From Pycnopodia helianthoides (Eukaryota > Echinodermata > Asteroidea > Forcipulatida > Asteriidae): 64,000 nucleotides of DNA. Of this stretch, positions 9,565 to 21,674 are shown piece after piece; the first letter of the stretch is position 1; the number at the start of each line of letters is the position of its first letter. Where the stretch lies: the NCBI GenBank assembly GCA_032158295.1, contig CM063249.1, positions 4,355,195 through 4,419,194 on the forward strand, written 5' to 3'. The notes under the pieces were generated by a model. That model was not told the DNA's origin. It saw nothing but the letters and a program-made list of their open reading frames with translations, and did no database searches. Made by a program: the position numbers and the translations under genes.

Positions 9565-10062
9565 ATGGCTTTCTTTCTCCGAGTTACGGTGATGGTCATG
9601 GCTGTGATTGGGCTGACCAGTGCCGGATGTCCACCGCTGTGGACTCGCTATCGTAACAACTGCTACCGTTTCATGGGCCGTCAATTGTCGTGGGCCGATG
9701 CAGAAAACAACTGCCAGCAGTTCTTTACCATCAGCGGACAGGGCCATCTTGCGTCCGTGCACAGCTCTGACGAAGATGCCTTCCTGATCCAGTATTTGGA
9801 ATCTTCGTTGGTCTCTGCAGACGGCAAACAGGTGTGGATTGGGTTGTCCGACCAATCCAATGAAGGGACTTTCAGCTGGAGTGACGGCACGGCGATGGAC
9901 TATGAGGGATGGCTAGACAAAGAACCGAATAATTTAAACTCAAACGAAGATTGCGGTTCATTTAGGTTTATTGACTCCAGCATAAAGGGTTGGAATGACA
10001 GTGTATGCTCCTCTGTTCATGCATACGTCTGCAAGATGCCAACTGCCAAGAGCTGTTTCTGA
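9565..10062 (+). CDS. C-type lectin 2, secreted, EPN type
   Basis: A single-exon 165-residue secreted lectin, nearly identical to lectin 1 over its first 110 residues. The signal peptide is residues 1-20 and the domain is 21-158. The long-loop triplet is EPN (120-122) instead of QPD, with WND at 143-145 retained. In C-type lectins EPN usually directs mannose/GlcNAc/fucose binding, so this paralogue probably differs in ligand from its neighbours. All six domain cysteines and the extra C-terminal Cys are kept. The segment between WLD and NEDC is the part that differs most from lectin 1, in both sequence and length. It is the only EPN gene in the window. Confidence 0.93.
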   Translation: MAFFLRVTVMVMAVIGLTSAGCPPLWTRYRNNCYRFMGRQLSWADAENNCQQFFTISGQGHLASVHSSDEDAFLIQYLESSLVSADGKQVWIGLSDQSNEGTFSWSDGTAMDYEGWLDKEPNNLNSNEDCGSFRFIDSSIKGWNDSVCSSVHAYVCKMPTAKSCF

Positions 10063-10216
10063 ATATAGGTTAAAACAACACCGAAAAAAGCAAACATGCC
10101 GTTTCCATATCATTAAGAGAAAACATCGTCACACTTTAAATAAGTATTGTACGAAATGCATCTCAGCTCTGACCATGGATGGTCATTAAATCACCACTCA
10201 TGACATTGAACCGATC

Positions 10217-10360
10217 GACAGTTACCCAGAACAGTTACTCACCAGAATCACCCACAACAGTTACTTGCAGTCACTCACAACAGTTACTTGCAGTCACTCA
10301 CAACAGTTACTCGCAGTCACTCACAACAGTTACTCGCAGTCACTCAACAACAGTTACTCG
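10217..10360 (+). repeat. Lectin-2 downstream minisatellite (mainly 23-bp units, about 6 copies)
   Basis: Units read GCAGTCACTCACAACAGTTA plus CTC or CTT. The 23-bp form dominates. The segment before it lacks the AATAAA present at the equivalent place in lectin 1. Confidence 0.9.
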
Positions 10361-11520
10361 CCGAACTATATACATAATGCTTCTTGAGTGTCAATATCAA
10401 AATCCGAAGCTAAACACAAGAGATTGAACTTGAAGTGAGACCCCATGATTGAGAAAAATGTAAAGTTTATCAGTTCTACCAACTCGCTCATCGTGATTCG
10501 TCTATAATTATCGCCACTGTTCTTGTATGGCAACCAGGGGGAAAAACCAACATTGAAAACTCAATGAAACATTCGATAATTTGATGGTTTGCCCACGTGA
10601 CTGCATCTATCAAAAAACAGTGGAATAAGCCGTGCTTTGACATGGTTTACTAAAATTCTTAATTAAATTGTTCTTTGTCAACATAACACTGAAAAAATAC
10701 TACTTTATATTGGTGCCTGTTGATGTGAAGTATTTTGCTTTTTTTGCCTCATTTCTGAAAAAAATTAGCACTTTCGGAGTTTCTCAGAGAGCCTGATATA
10801 TACTGGATGGATAAATTGTATTTCATGGGAGATCTTCTTACACACAATGAACAATTATAAGACATACATGAGGCTTGCATTGTAAAGATTTATACTTGTC
10901 TTTTGTTCCGAAAATGGCTGGTAATAGTCAGAGCGCCATGTCAATTTAGAGGCTGACTGTCGACTATTTAGATAACGAAAATGCTTGAATTTATAATCAA
11001 TGTTGCTTTTTTAGTTTTAGTTGAGCTAAATGAATGCAAATCATTGTTTTCGAAGAGATAGATTACTTCAAATGTTTAACTTTGACTAAGCACACCATAT
11101 AAACAACCTGTGCTGTGTTTAGTCATCAGACTCGGTTATGTCATTAATTAGAGACCTTACACAGAGACACAAACATCCTGTTTTGAGGGGGATTTTGTTC
11201 TTGGCAGCATTGATAAATCGAACTTAACAATGTTGGGTTTTGTATATATGGTCTTTGCATTAACTTCCTCGTCGTTGAAATCGTTTCAGAAGGAAATATT
11301 TGTCTTGTGGAATTGTATTGGTGTTAATTCGATAGCTAGTGAGATTTTAGATTGACTAATCGCTAGATTGCTTTTTACTATACTAGTGCATGTACTGTAC
11401 TTGATTTTGTTTAAATATGGAATGAATAATAATCTTTGCATTCATCTGCTTAGATGCTTTTGAAGGCATTTTGAAGTCATTTTGATTATTTTTGTGTTAT
11501 TATTGGTGTTATTTTTTTGT
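10361..11520 (+). repeat. 3' flank of lectin unit 2
   Basis: There is no gene. This copy is uninterrupted and gives the empty-site reference for the hAT-like insertion in unit 1. It ends at TTATTTTTTTGTAA, where unit 1 joins block D. Confidence 0.8.
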
Positions 11521-11559
11521 AAACAGTTTATTTTTAAAAAACAAATTCGATGAAGGTTT

Positions 11560-12340
11560 AACCGATGAAATGTCTTCCCCTTTTTGATGTGTGTGTTCTC
11601 ACTTCGTTTTCGTGTACAAAACCAATGGGGACGTCACTAAAAAAAACTAAGTTCAAACAATGGGAGAACAAACTATGAAGTCCTCGATTTACCGGTTGGA
11701 AAGACGTGTTGGGGTGTGTAGGTATACACATTCCAACCAGGCGGACCTATAACAAATTAGGACACTAGGGACCAAGGTTGGGTGAAGGTCCCTAGTTCGA
11801 TAGTGTGTACCAAAACCAATGGGAGCTGTTGCCAAAAAGAGGACAAACAAAAAAGGGACAATAGGGAACCCGTATAATGGTGTCCATGTTTGTCAGGACA
11901 AAGAGTTGAACAAAGGAGGGTTCACCATTGGAGGACACTTGCGTACAATATGTGTGTGTCGGTTGGCTGACGGAAGGGCTTATTAATGTGGGGTCCTGAC
12001 AACAACGGAACAATGGACCCCATTAGGTCATTTCAATAGGAGCAATGGACCCCACTAGGTCATTTCAATAGGAACAATTGGACCCCACAAGGGAATTCTT
12101 CAGAAAAGGGAATAATAGAACAACAATAGCAGTACCCCACAAACCGGATCCGTACAACTTTGTGAGTGTGTGTATTGGGGGTGGGGGGGGGGGGCACGGT
12201 GCTTTTTTCTCTCTTTTTTAGACAACAATGATGCAAAAGATTAATTTTATGACATTGTTTGATATCCATATTGGAGGCCTGACCCTTTTTCAGACGGTGA
12301 TATTTCTTATTCTGTGAGATCCTCTCGTGTCCCTATACGG
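11560..12340 (+). repeat. Dispersed repeat family E, copy 1
   Basis: There is no gene. The sequence recurs around 14640-15380 and inverted at 23590-24060, with a partial inverted copy at 41390-41560. Landmarks are AAACCAATGGGGACGTC, ATGTTTGTCAGGACAAAGAG and a poly-G run before GGCACGG. ORFs inside are not conserved as protein. Confidence 0.7.
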
Positions 12341-13560
12341 AGTACCTATTCTGAATGCAATGGTATCACTTTGCCTCTGCTTTAATTGTTCCAACAAAAG
12401 TTTGACCCGTTATTGGGATGGATCCAACTATCTTTGGAACAGATCCAAAATACTTGGGAACAACCCTTCACCCCATTGCACCAAGCTGAATCCCCAACAT
12501 CCCTGCACACCCCTGCACCCTGTGCACTAAGCTGAATCACCCAACACCCCTGCACACACCTGCACCTATGCACAGTGTGTTCCAAGCTGAATTCGGCTTG
12601 AAGCAGGGGTGTCGGGGATTCAGCTTAGTGCACGGGGTGCAGGGGTGTACAGCAGGGACGTTGGGAATTCAGCTTGTTGCACACCCCAGCAAACCCGTGC
12701 ACCCCATGCACCAATGCACCAAGCTGAATCCCCAACATCCCTGCTTCTAGCTGAATCCCAAAACACCCCTGCACACCCATGCACCCCGTGCACCAAGCTG
12801 AATCCCCATGCAAGCTGAATCCACCAACAACCACATGCACCAAGCTGACCCCCCCCCCCCCAAGTGTAACCCCGACCCTCCTCCCCAGTGTAACCCCGCC
12901 CACATCACTTTCCTTACATCTCCATTGGACCGGGGGGGGGGGGGTAGTACTACCATACCAGGCGGTACCAGTCTCTACCTGTGGTTGTTTGCCTGAAATA
13001 CAAAACAAAGTTCCGTTTGCAATTATTGGAAAGTGATGCTGGGGAAATGCATGAAGTACAACCGTCCGGTACTAGACTCGACCATTTTATTTTCATTTCG
13101 AAAACAGGGTTGATGTGAAAGCCCACTTGTGTTTTTTTAGATAATTTTGTGATAGCAATGGTGTGCTCTGGAGACCCAATTTAGTTTCCTCTTCGGTTTT
13201 ATGTTCTTTATTCCATGATTGGAGCGGGGGGGGGGGGCTCTATTTGAACTAATCAATTGATCGATCGATGAAACTATTATGCTCTGTTTTATTTTATTGT
13301 TTAAAAATGATGATTATTTGGAAGGCTAGCGAAACATCTGTTCTAGAATGTGGAAAAATCGTGAATTAAATTGAACTTTTTTGCTAGAGCATGGTCGTTG
13401 AGAATCAGTTCACAGGATCAACGAGAGAGCGTTTGATTTCAATGAATGTATATTCTGCTAATAAAGCAAAACATTTCTGCATAAAGGCCGATAACAGTAT
13501 AATAGTATTATGCTGTTTTGAATCTTGGCACCAATTAACAATAATAATATTTTAAACTAG
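12341..13560 (+). repeat. Upstream block D, copy 3 (no lectin follows)
   Basis: This third copy of the upstream block, with its minisatellite, is not followed by a lectin promoter or lectin. After AATAATATTTTAAA the sequence diverges. It marks a rearranged or truncated unit. Confidence 0.75.
12472..12890 (+). repeat. GC-rich minisatellite, second copy
   Basis: Its organisation matches 7968-8330, with a C-rich extension near 12850-12860. Several ORFs on both strands are repeat translations only. Confidence 0.75.
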
Positions 13561-14440
13561 ACTTAAGTTTTTGTTCTAACAAAAACGAGGTGTTCGGAAG
13601 ACACGTCACCAAATTAACAGAGCTGGTGAAAAAAACAGAGGAAATTTGGTAGACTTGTCTTAAAATTAACATTTTTGAAATAAAGCTTAACTTGAAAACT
13701 GTTGACGTCAACGCGACGTCCTTATTTAGCTAGCGTGCGTTATGAAAGAGGGTCAACTAATACGTGCGCTTTAATGCCGGTTTCGACCAGATGTGAAGAT
13801 CAAAATGTTGGCATCTCTCTGCAAAAGTTTGAGCAGGATCATATATCTACAACCTGATGCAAAAATTTTGCTGAAATGATTTATAGTTTTTGAGATATAA
13901 AAATGTTCACCTTCCCGTCTGAACTGGAAGTTAAGGTCAAATGGGGTCATAATCTGTGTAGCGTTTGTTGAAATTTTAACGATCTATCCGATGATGTGTA
14001 GATTGTAAAAATCCAACATGGGTTTTCCGGAGTTGTGAATTTTTCAAATATTAGACGGACTATCTTTGGGTATGCAATATCGATGAAACAACAGCGACGA
14101 TGTATTCCAACATGTAGCTGTTCAGTGCAATGCACACGTAAACTTAAAGGATCCCAGAAATGAACCTAAATGTATGCTTCCATAGGTAGTAGTGTCTGCA
14201 AAATACACTCCTATGTATTTTTTTGGGGGGAAAAATATTCTAAGCCTGCGAAATGAGCGGTTTTGTGAGTCTTTTGTTCCCCCCATTATCCCTCCCCCTT
14301 TTTGCCTGAATTAATGAGTCATCTGTTTTCAAGTAAAGCTGACTGGAGTGAATGTGACCTTTTTGACTCGTGCAAAAGTCGTATTAAGGTTTAACGCCTA
14401 TGCATGTAGGTATCACGCGTGAGCAAAACCTGACTGCAAA
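13561..14440. other. No gene seen
   Basis: Unique-looking AT-rich sequence with no conserved frame. The 62-residue ORF at 13947-14135 shows no recognised motif. Confidence 0.5.
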
Positions 14441-15156
14441 CATGTAATACCGGAATGATTGTGCTTGGCCCTCTAGCTCAGTGCCTGGGACGGCAAGTTG
14501 ATGTTCACAGATGGTTTGATCAAAGGAGGCACTATTCTTTGTTGCCGAGTATTGTAGAGCCTACAGTATCAATGAATATCGATTCAATTTATTTTCATCG
14601 GTCTCACTTGGGGCGTAAAAGAGGGGTGGGGTTTTGGAATGGTCCCCAGTTGGAGAGTGTATATACAAAAACAATCGACAGCTGTTGCCAAAAAGTACAA
14701 AGGAGGGACTAGAGGACTCGATAGCCGTCAAAAAGAAAAACAATTGGGTCCATGTTTGTCAGGACAAAGAGTTGAAAAAAGAGGGTCCACGATTGTAGCC
14801 AATTACACACTGACGTGGGCTTACGGAAGGGCTCTTGTGGGGTATTTTACACAATGGAACAATGGACCCCACAAGAGAATTCTTTGTTCAACCTGGACCC
14901 CACAGGGGAATTCTTTAGAAAAGGGAATAATAGAACAACAATAGCAGGACCCCGCAAACCCGATCCGTAAGGTTGTGTGCGTGTGTGTGTGTGTGTGTGT
15001 GTGAGAGAGTTTGTAGTGACATTCAAACCGTGGACTTACACAACAAAAGGGACAATAGGTCTACGTTTGCTATCACAAAGGAAAACAATGGGGTCCACGT
15101 TTGTCAGGACAAAGAGTAGAACAAAGGAGGGTCCACGATTGGAGGTCATTACACAC

Positions 15157-15196
<40 letters not shown>

Positions 15197-15400
15197 TGGG
15201 GGGGGGGCACGGACTTTTTTCCCTTTTTTTTTAAGACAACAATGATTCTAAATATTAATTTAATGACATTGATTGACATCCATAACGGCGGATTGACACC
15301 CTTTTCAGACGGTGATATTTCTTATTCTGTGAGATCCTCTCGTGTCCCGATACGGAGTACCTATCCTGAATGCAACGGTATGACTTCACCGCTGTTGTTA
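14441..15400 (+). repeat. Dispersed repeats (families F and E) with (TG)n
   Basis: The part from 14441 to about 14760 recurs inverted at 41390-41710 (TGTAATACCGGAATGATTGT start, TTCATCGGTCTCACTTGGGG inside). The remainder is family E, with TG microsatellites at about 14977-15003 and 15157-15195. No gene is present. Confidence 0.65.
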
Positions 15401-15900
15401 TTGCAAACGTTTGACCCATTTATTCCCACATCCCTATGTTCCGACACCCCACATTTTCCGACACCCTTATATTCCGACACCCCATTGTTCTGACACGTTG
15501 TTTTTCAATAGTATTACTTTGATAACAGTTTTTATGTTTTCCACCAAAAACCACACGGATCACAAAATTTCATGTGCTATCTCGGCATTTTTTTATATTT
15601 TTAAATATCTTGTTTTTTCTACTTTAAGTTTCCGATGACGATTTGTTTTATTGTTGTAGAAAGCAGAAATCTAAAATTGAATGATTGACCAGCCTCTTGC
15701 AGCTTGTTTCTACGAAATTGAATGATCTCTGCGACTTAATGAAATTTATTGGTTTTATTTGACCAGTGAATGCTAAACTGGTGAAATTAAATTACACCTT
15801 GCATTTAGTGTAAGGGCGAGACTTAATAAATAATTAATAATGTTCCATTCCCGTTGCAACATTTGCATCATTGCATGTTCCTAGACCCAGTTTCCTGTTC
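15401..15900 (+). other. No gene; ends with a dispersed repeat
   Basis: The start contains short imperfect CCGACACCCC-type repeats (about 15420-15490). From about 15680 the sequence resembles 25040-25150 (GAATGCTAAAC and TTTGACCAGTGAATGC segments). Confidence 0.5.
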
Positions 15901-15904
15901 GAAT

Positions 15905-16810
15905 ACGCTCAAGGTTAATCGTGGTCGGGGCCCAACTTCACAGAGCTGCTTCAAGCACTTTGACATTATGCCTACTGGATAGAGGTTACCAGCCAAAATA
16001 TCATGTTACAAAATACCGTTGTCCATTTTCACTGGTATCACGCTCATTTTTGCCAAGAAGAAAATTCCTAGGCAGTATTTTCTGCATAAATGACCAACTC
16101 TAATAAATTGTGCCATGCATCTTTAAGTAACAAGAAAAGCCTGCGAGTTTTTGTGTTCTGAAAACTGCTAACGGAAAAGGCAGTTTGAAACATTTCTTTT
16201 CGTCATCAAGGTGGTCATCGCAGCCTAAAACATAGTCATTTAATTAACAATAACGTTTTGTGGCATGATTATTATGCTTCACCTTATTGTCTTCTTGCTC
16301 ACATATGGAGACTGTTCGTCGGTTATAAACCATAAAGAAACAGTCTTCGCAACACAATATTAAAATAAAATGTAGTTAACAAAATATTTAAAATAAAGTT
16401 AGTAAGAACAATCAAATTGTCTTCAAAAGCATCTGAGTAGTTTAATGTTTATATTCTTCTTCATTTCATCTTTAAAGACAAAAAAAGTACAGCGTTTAGT
16501 TTCAATCAGAAATCTCACTGTCTCAATTAATTTCAACGGAGATCAGGAAAGATGCAAAGACCTTACACAACTCAGCACTGTTCAGTTCAATTACTCAGTG
16601 CTGCTATGAACAAAATCCCTCTCAAAACATGATTTGTAAGTTCTCTAAACATTGACCTATACCAAATTTGATGACTAAACACATGTTGTTTGTATGGTGT
16701 GCTTAGTCCAAGCTAACGATTTGAAGTAATCTAACTCTTCGAAAACAGTGATGTGAATTCCTTTAGCTCAACTAAAACTAAAAAGCACTACTGATTAAAA
16801 ATTGAAGCAT
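15905..16810 (-). repeat. Lectin-unit remnant without a lectin
   Basis: The sequence parallels 37500-38480 and 43980-44870, which are the distal 3' flanks of lectins 5 and 6. It ends before the point where the minisatellite and lectin should occur. It is the first segment in minus-strand unit orientation, so an inversion boundary lies between 11.5 and 15.9 kb. Confidence 0.7.
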
Positions 16811-17413
16811 TTAAGCTCAGCAAGCATCGCATAACACACGGTACAAAGGTCATAATGAGGGAAGCTCGTGATTGGACGTCATTCATTGTCTTCAATAGGT
16901 CCGATGAAATATTTGAATATTCATGATCTGCTTACCAGCATCCGAGACCCCCCCCCGTTTTCGTCCAATAGTGGACGGTGAAAAGAAAAAAAACCCATTA
17001 AACCCGGAAGTTACAGACCCTACGTCGGCCTGACGGCCTCCGCATGCGGACAGTAATACGAGTGCGGATGACCTGCACACTGTAGTAGTACGGGTGTCGC
17101 GTACTACTACAGTGCGTCGTGCGATGTGATACACACACTACGCACAGTGCTATAGGCAACGGGTGGGTTTTACGGCGTCTTTTTCGGAGTGAAAACTGCG
17201 ACTGCCTTGAGCAAGGCTACCTATTATACGGAATCGGGGAATCAAGAAATCAGGGCCCAATTTCATGGCTCTGCTTACCGTAGGCAAAGAATCGGCGCTT
17301 AAGGAAGCAGGGAATTCCACGCTTACAGTCAAGCATATTTCACGGCCTGAACTGGGAATTTCTGGTTGTGCGTGTGCGTAGTCCACGTTACTAGGCATTC
17401 TTTGCTTATCCCT
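16811..17413. other. No gene; contains a small hairpin
   Basis: A short inverted repeat at about 17078-17114 pairs CACTGTAGTAGTACG with CGTACTACTACAGTG. ORFs here have no recognised motif. Confidence 0.5.
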
Positions 17414-17699
17414 TGGCTTGCGGCCTCGGCTTGCGGCCTCGGCTTGCGGCCTCGGCTTGCGGCCTCGGCTTGCGGCCTCGGCTTGCGGCCTCGGCTTGCG
17501 GCCTCGGCTTGCGGCCTCGGCTTGCGGCCTCGGCTTGCGGCCTCGGCTTGCGGCCTCGGCTTGCGGCCTCGGCTTGCGGTCTCGGCTTGCGGCCTCGGCT
17601 TGCGGCCTCGGCTTGCGGCCTCGGCTTGCGGCCTCGGCTTGCGGCCTCGGCTTGCGGCCTCGGCTTGCGGCCTCGGCTTGCGGCCTCGGCTTGCAGCCA
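17414..17699. repeat. 13-bp minisatellite, about 22 copies
   Basis: The unit GGCTTGCGGCCTC is repeated almost without change; the last unit is altered to GGCTTGCAGCCAG. Since 13 is not divisible by three and the unit contains no stop in several frames, long 13-residue-period ORFs appear on both strands. They are not convincing genes. Confidence 0.97.
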
Positions 17700-19640
17700 G
17701 TGTGACGAGGCTCTTCGCTAACACCACAACAAACATTAAACGACTTGACAAGTCTACAGTTTAGCTAGCGGTAACCATGAGTTAACAGAATTTGAAATAT
17801 CAACTGGGAAAGTGCAGCAACAAGCAAGGCAGGTGGATTTTTACAATGAGAAGAAATACAAATTCCACGGGCACAAGATTCTTCTCAAGATGAGTTGCCA
17901 AATAGTGACATCACACCTTTGCTTAACAATTAAGATTAATACGCAGTTAATAGTTAAGATCGATCTACGCTTTTTGTGAAATCGGCCTACTTGATAACTT
18001 CTGTGAAAGTAATGTGGGGAAATATTATCACGCAGTACCAGTCTTGATCTGATCGTGAAACACATAAACCGATTTGTTTCTTCTTCTTCCAAAATCTTGG
18101 TTTAGGCTCCGTCTCCGGCTCCGTTTGATGTTGGAAACACCGTACAAAATGTACACTGCTCAACTTCCGGGAAAGTGCAAACCCCGCCCTATCACTTTCC
18201 CTCCACCCTGGAAGAGGTAATACTACCAGGCGGTACCAGTCTTGACCTTGTTGTTTGTTTGAAATACAAAGCAAAGTTCCGATACTACCAGGCGGTACAA
18301 GTCTCGTCCTTGTTGTTTGTTTGAAATACAAAACAAAGTTCTGATTGCAACTTCCGGAAAAGTGATATGGAAAATGCATGCAACCATCCGGAACCAGCCT
18401 AAACCAGACTATATTCATTACACAAACAGGGTTGTGAAAAACGACTCATGAACTATTTAAAGGGAAGTTTAACACCATGAACATCTTTATTACAATGTAA
18501 GTTATGTGCAAATCTGTGAACATTTATATGTTCATACCAATGTTGTGCACACCCTTTAAGACGAACAGGGAAGTCGAACAAATTCGTTGCTAATACCAAA
18601 GTCTGGCTTTATTACAACGTTGTAAGAACGTCAAATTCATATCTGGGTTTAACATCTTTCCTGTATAGTATGCCTGACACCTTTTTTCCGGAGATCTTCT
18701 GTTTCCTGATGTTGAAGTATCTATCCTCAATGCAAGGATTATTTTAGCACTACCCTAACACTAGTTTAATTTGACCTGTAATTGAGATAGATCCGACTAT
18801 TAACAGATCCACATTAATACAATGTGATGACACCAACGCTGTGAAAACCATTAAGATGATGCGTAACACGGAACACACGTATACACTCATTATTTTCCGA
18901 AGACATTATAAACCTTTCAAATTCCCTATGGCGGGCGTTGTTGTTGCTCGAAAACGTCATTTACCATTTCCATTGTCTAATTATCGTAAACAATTCCTTT
19001 AGGTGATATTCCTAAAAATGAAGCTTTTTCTAAGAACAGACAACCTCGCATTAAAGATATCAAAGAGAACGTATTGTCGTTCAACATTTTAAAACACCTT
19101 TCAATAATTTATATAATAATGCCTATTGTAAACACAAGAAGTGAAACCGTTTCTCAAACCACTCAAAGATTGACAACATTTCTCAGTGTTTACTTTGAAG
19201 GTCATGTCTTAGATTGTTAACTACTCTGAAAATGAATGACCAGAAACAAATTACTTGGTGAGAAGCACTGCACCTGTTAACAGTATAAACTATCCTGGGA
19301 AAGAATTCCCTTCAAAGTAATAGAAATAAAAGTTTCTCAGATTTCTGAGGGCTGGTGTCCTTTCGCGAATGCTACGGTCAGTGATGCGGTTGGTACCCGC
19401 TGCCACCTTGCTAAACGTGGATGGATTCGACGTTCTTGTGAAAATATCGTGACTGTTTTTTTTATCTTCTACTTTTTTCCCCGTCTGTCAGCAATTGTAC
19501 TTTGTATGTAGCAGAAACTTTCACAAGTGACTTTTATTGTCTCTTTCTTTATAATTGTGTTAACAAGTCAGCATTAATCTTGAGGACAAAAAAATCAAGT
19601 ACTAAAATTTGAAATGATGGCTTTTGGTATGTAACATGGA
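17700..19640. other. No gene; includes block-D fragment and a TTAAAGGG element
   Basis: Around 18180-18400 the text matches the TACCAGGCGGTACCAGTC part of block D twice. A short element with AAAGGG and CCCTTT ends lies at about 18459-18560. The remainder shows nothing recognisable. Confidence 0.5.
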
Positions 19641-19647
19641 GTTTATC

Positions 19648-20590
19648 GCTTAGTGAGCGTTTTATTCATCGGTTAAATCTATATGATTTCATGCAAATGT
19701 GTAATCGGTTTTTCACTATTTTCTCGTGACCCAGATGGCCGATCGATCTCAAACTTTTACAGGTTTGTCAGTTTATGTATATGGTGGATTACATACGGTG
19801 CTTAATACACTGCCAGCAACGGTTCTGTTAGCAAAAAACAATTCTGTAATGTTCCTTTAACCAATTCCTTGAAAGGACTTCTTATAATAAAGTGTTCAGA
19901 AACTTGCGAATAATGGTATAGAAAGTTGGTCATTGTAGAAAATTTCCCTTGAAATATATCTGACTGAAAGTGATATTGCTATAGTATTGAGAAATCGGTA
20001 AAACAACAGGTTTTGATCTAGTGAGAGACCAAAACTTGATGAAGATTTTCACTATTTTGCTAATTTTGCATGTGTCCAAAGTTACAAGTTTTCACATTTT
20101 CCCCCATGTTTGTTCGCTCAGTGAGCGCTTTATTCATTTGTTGAATCTATTGATTTCTTGCAAAATGTGTAATCGGTTTTTCACTATTTTCTCGTGACCC
20201 AGATGGCCGATCGATCTCAAACTTCTACAGGTTTGTCATGTATATGGTGGATTACATAAAGTGCTTACACTGCCAGCAACGGTTCTGTTAGCAAAAAAAA
20301 TTCTGTAATGTTCCTTTAACCAATTCCTTGAAAGGACTTCTTATAATAAAGTGTTCAGAAACTTGCGAATATATAATGGTATAGAAAGATGGTAATTGTA
20401 GAAAACTTCCCTTGAAATAATATTATATTTGACTGAAAGTGATATTGCTATAGTATTGAGAAATCGGTAAAACAATAGGTTTTGATCTAGTGAGAGACCA
20501 AAACTTGATGAAGATTTTCACTATTTTGCTAATTTTGCTTGTTTCAAAAGTTACAAGTTGTTTCTCCGATGACACATTGAGCTTAAATTT
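19648..20590. repeat. Tandem duplication, unit about 470 bp
   Basis: Two copies begin near GCTTAGTGAGCG (19648) and GCTCAGTGAGCG (about 20116) and stay similar throughout. Each copy contains a half of the TTAAAGGAACATTACAG element found whole at 24284-24685 and 32593-32977. Confidence 0.8.
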
Positions 20591-20984
20591 TCACATTTCC
20601 CCCCATGTTTGTTAGGTCACATAAAGTGCGGATGGTCTTTGGCGAATACCAATCGATGTCCATGTCACTTGTAAGTATTTTAATTACATTTTTAAAAGAA
20701 GAATAGCTGGATTCCATCAATTCCTTGCACAAAATCAAGAAAATCCAATTATAAATGGTCCATAGAAAGTGTAGGCTGGAAACAGTATTTCTGAGAGGAA
20801 AAAACATACACACAAACACCCTGTCTTTGTCGTTTGGCTCATAATATTTCCGGTGAATGTTGCTGATACATTTGCGACGGCTGTTGTTGAAATCAGCCCG
20901 GCCTGGGAAACGGTGCAATTCTTGCAGGGTTGAAGACAGTCACATTCGCAGTGAAACTATGGCAATAGCCCACAATACAGTAAA

Positions 20985-21320
20985 TAGGGCCAGTCCACTT
21001 CGTATCCTTGGTGTAAAGATGGTCAGGGAGCCCGACAAAGTATGATTTTCGAGCAGGTATAGTTAAGATGTGAACAAAAGCTCACACTCTCGACTCAAAA
21101 AGCATTTTGATCCCCCCCCCCAAAAAAAAAAAAAAAAAAAAGGAAAAAGAAAAAATATGTGTGACGCTTTTACAACAAATTTCAGCAGTCGGGCTATCTA
21201 CAAGTACAGTATAGCATTCGATTTAAGTTTCATGATCAAGAACGAAGTAGATCGAAAAATACACCGGGCAAAGAGATAGGACTGCAATGGTTCTAGGGCC
21301 AAGGATACGAAGTGGATCGG
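20985..21320. mobile_element. Inverted-repeat element, about 330 bp
   Basis: CCACTTCGTATCCTTGG at about 20996-21012 faces CCAAGGATACGAAGTGG at about 21299-21315. No transposase frame is present; an A-rich tract is internal. No flanking duplication was established. Confidence 0.5.
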
Positions 21321-21674
21321 AGTTGTGCTAAAACCCCCTCGACCCACACGAACCATCAACTTACTACCCCCATATTCAAACCTTGATCCAAATCCGCCCT
21401 CTCTTCACGGTCTGAGTTTGAACATAGCCCCGATCTAGAATGGAGCATGTGACACTTTGTCATGCAAAGCTGCGTACACCGTGATCGACTGCTGAACTCG
21501 GAGGTATTGCCTCCTGACACAGTTTTTGTTGCATGCTTTTTACCGTCACAATATAACGACGAAACCAATCGTATGTCTCTGTGCTTTACATGGAGTGGTA
21601 TTGGCCAGTCCCGATGCCATCAACTTCGCTCGGCCTCAACGTTCTCATCCAATAAACCGATTGCGCGACCCAGG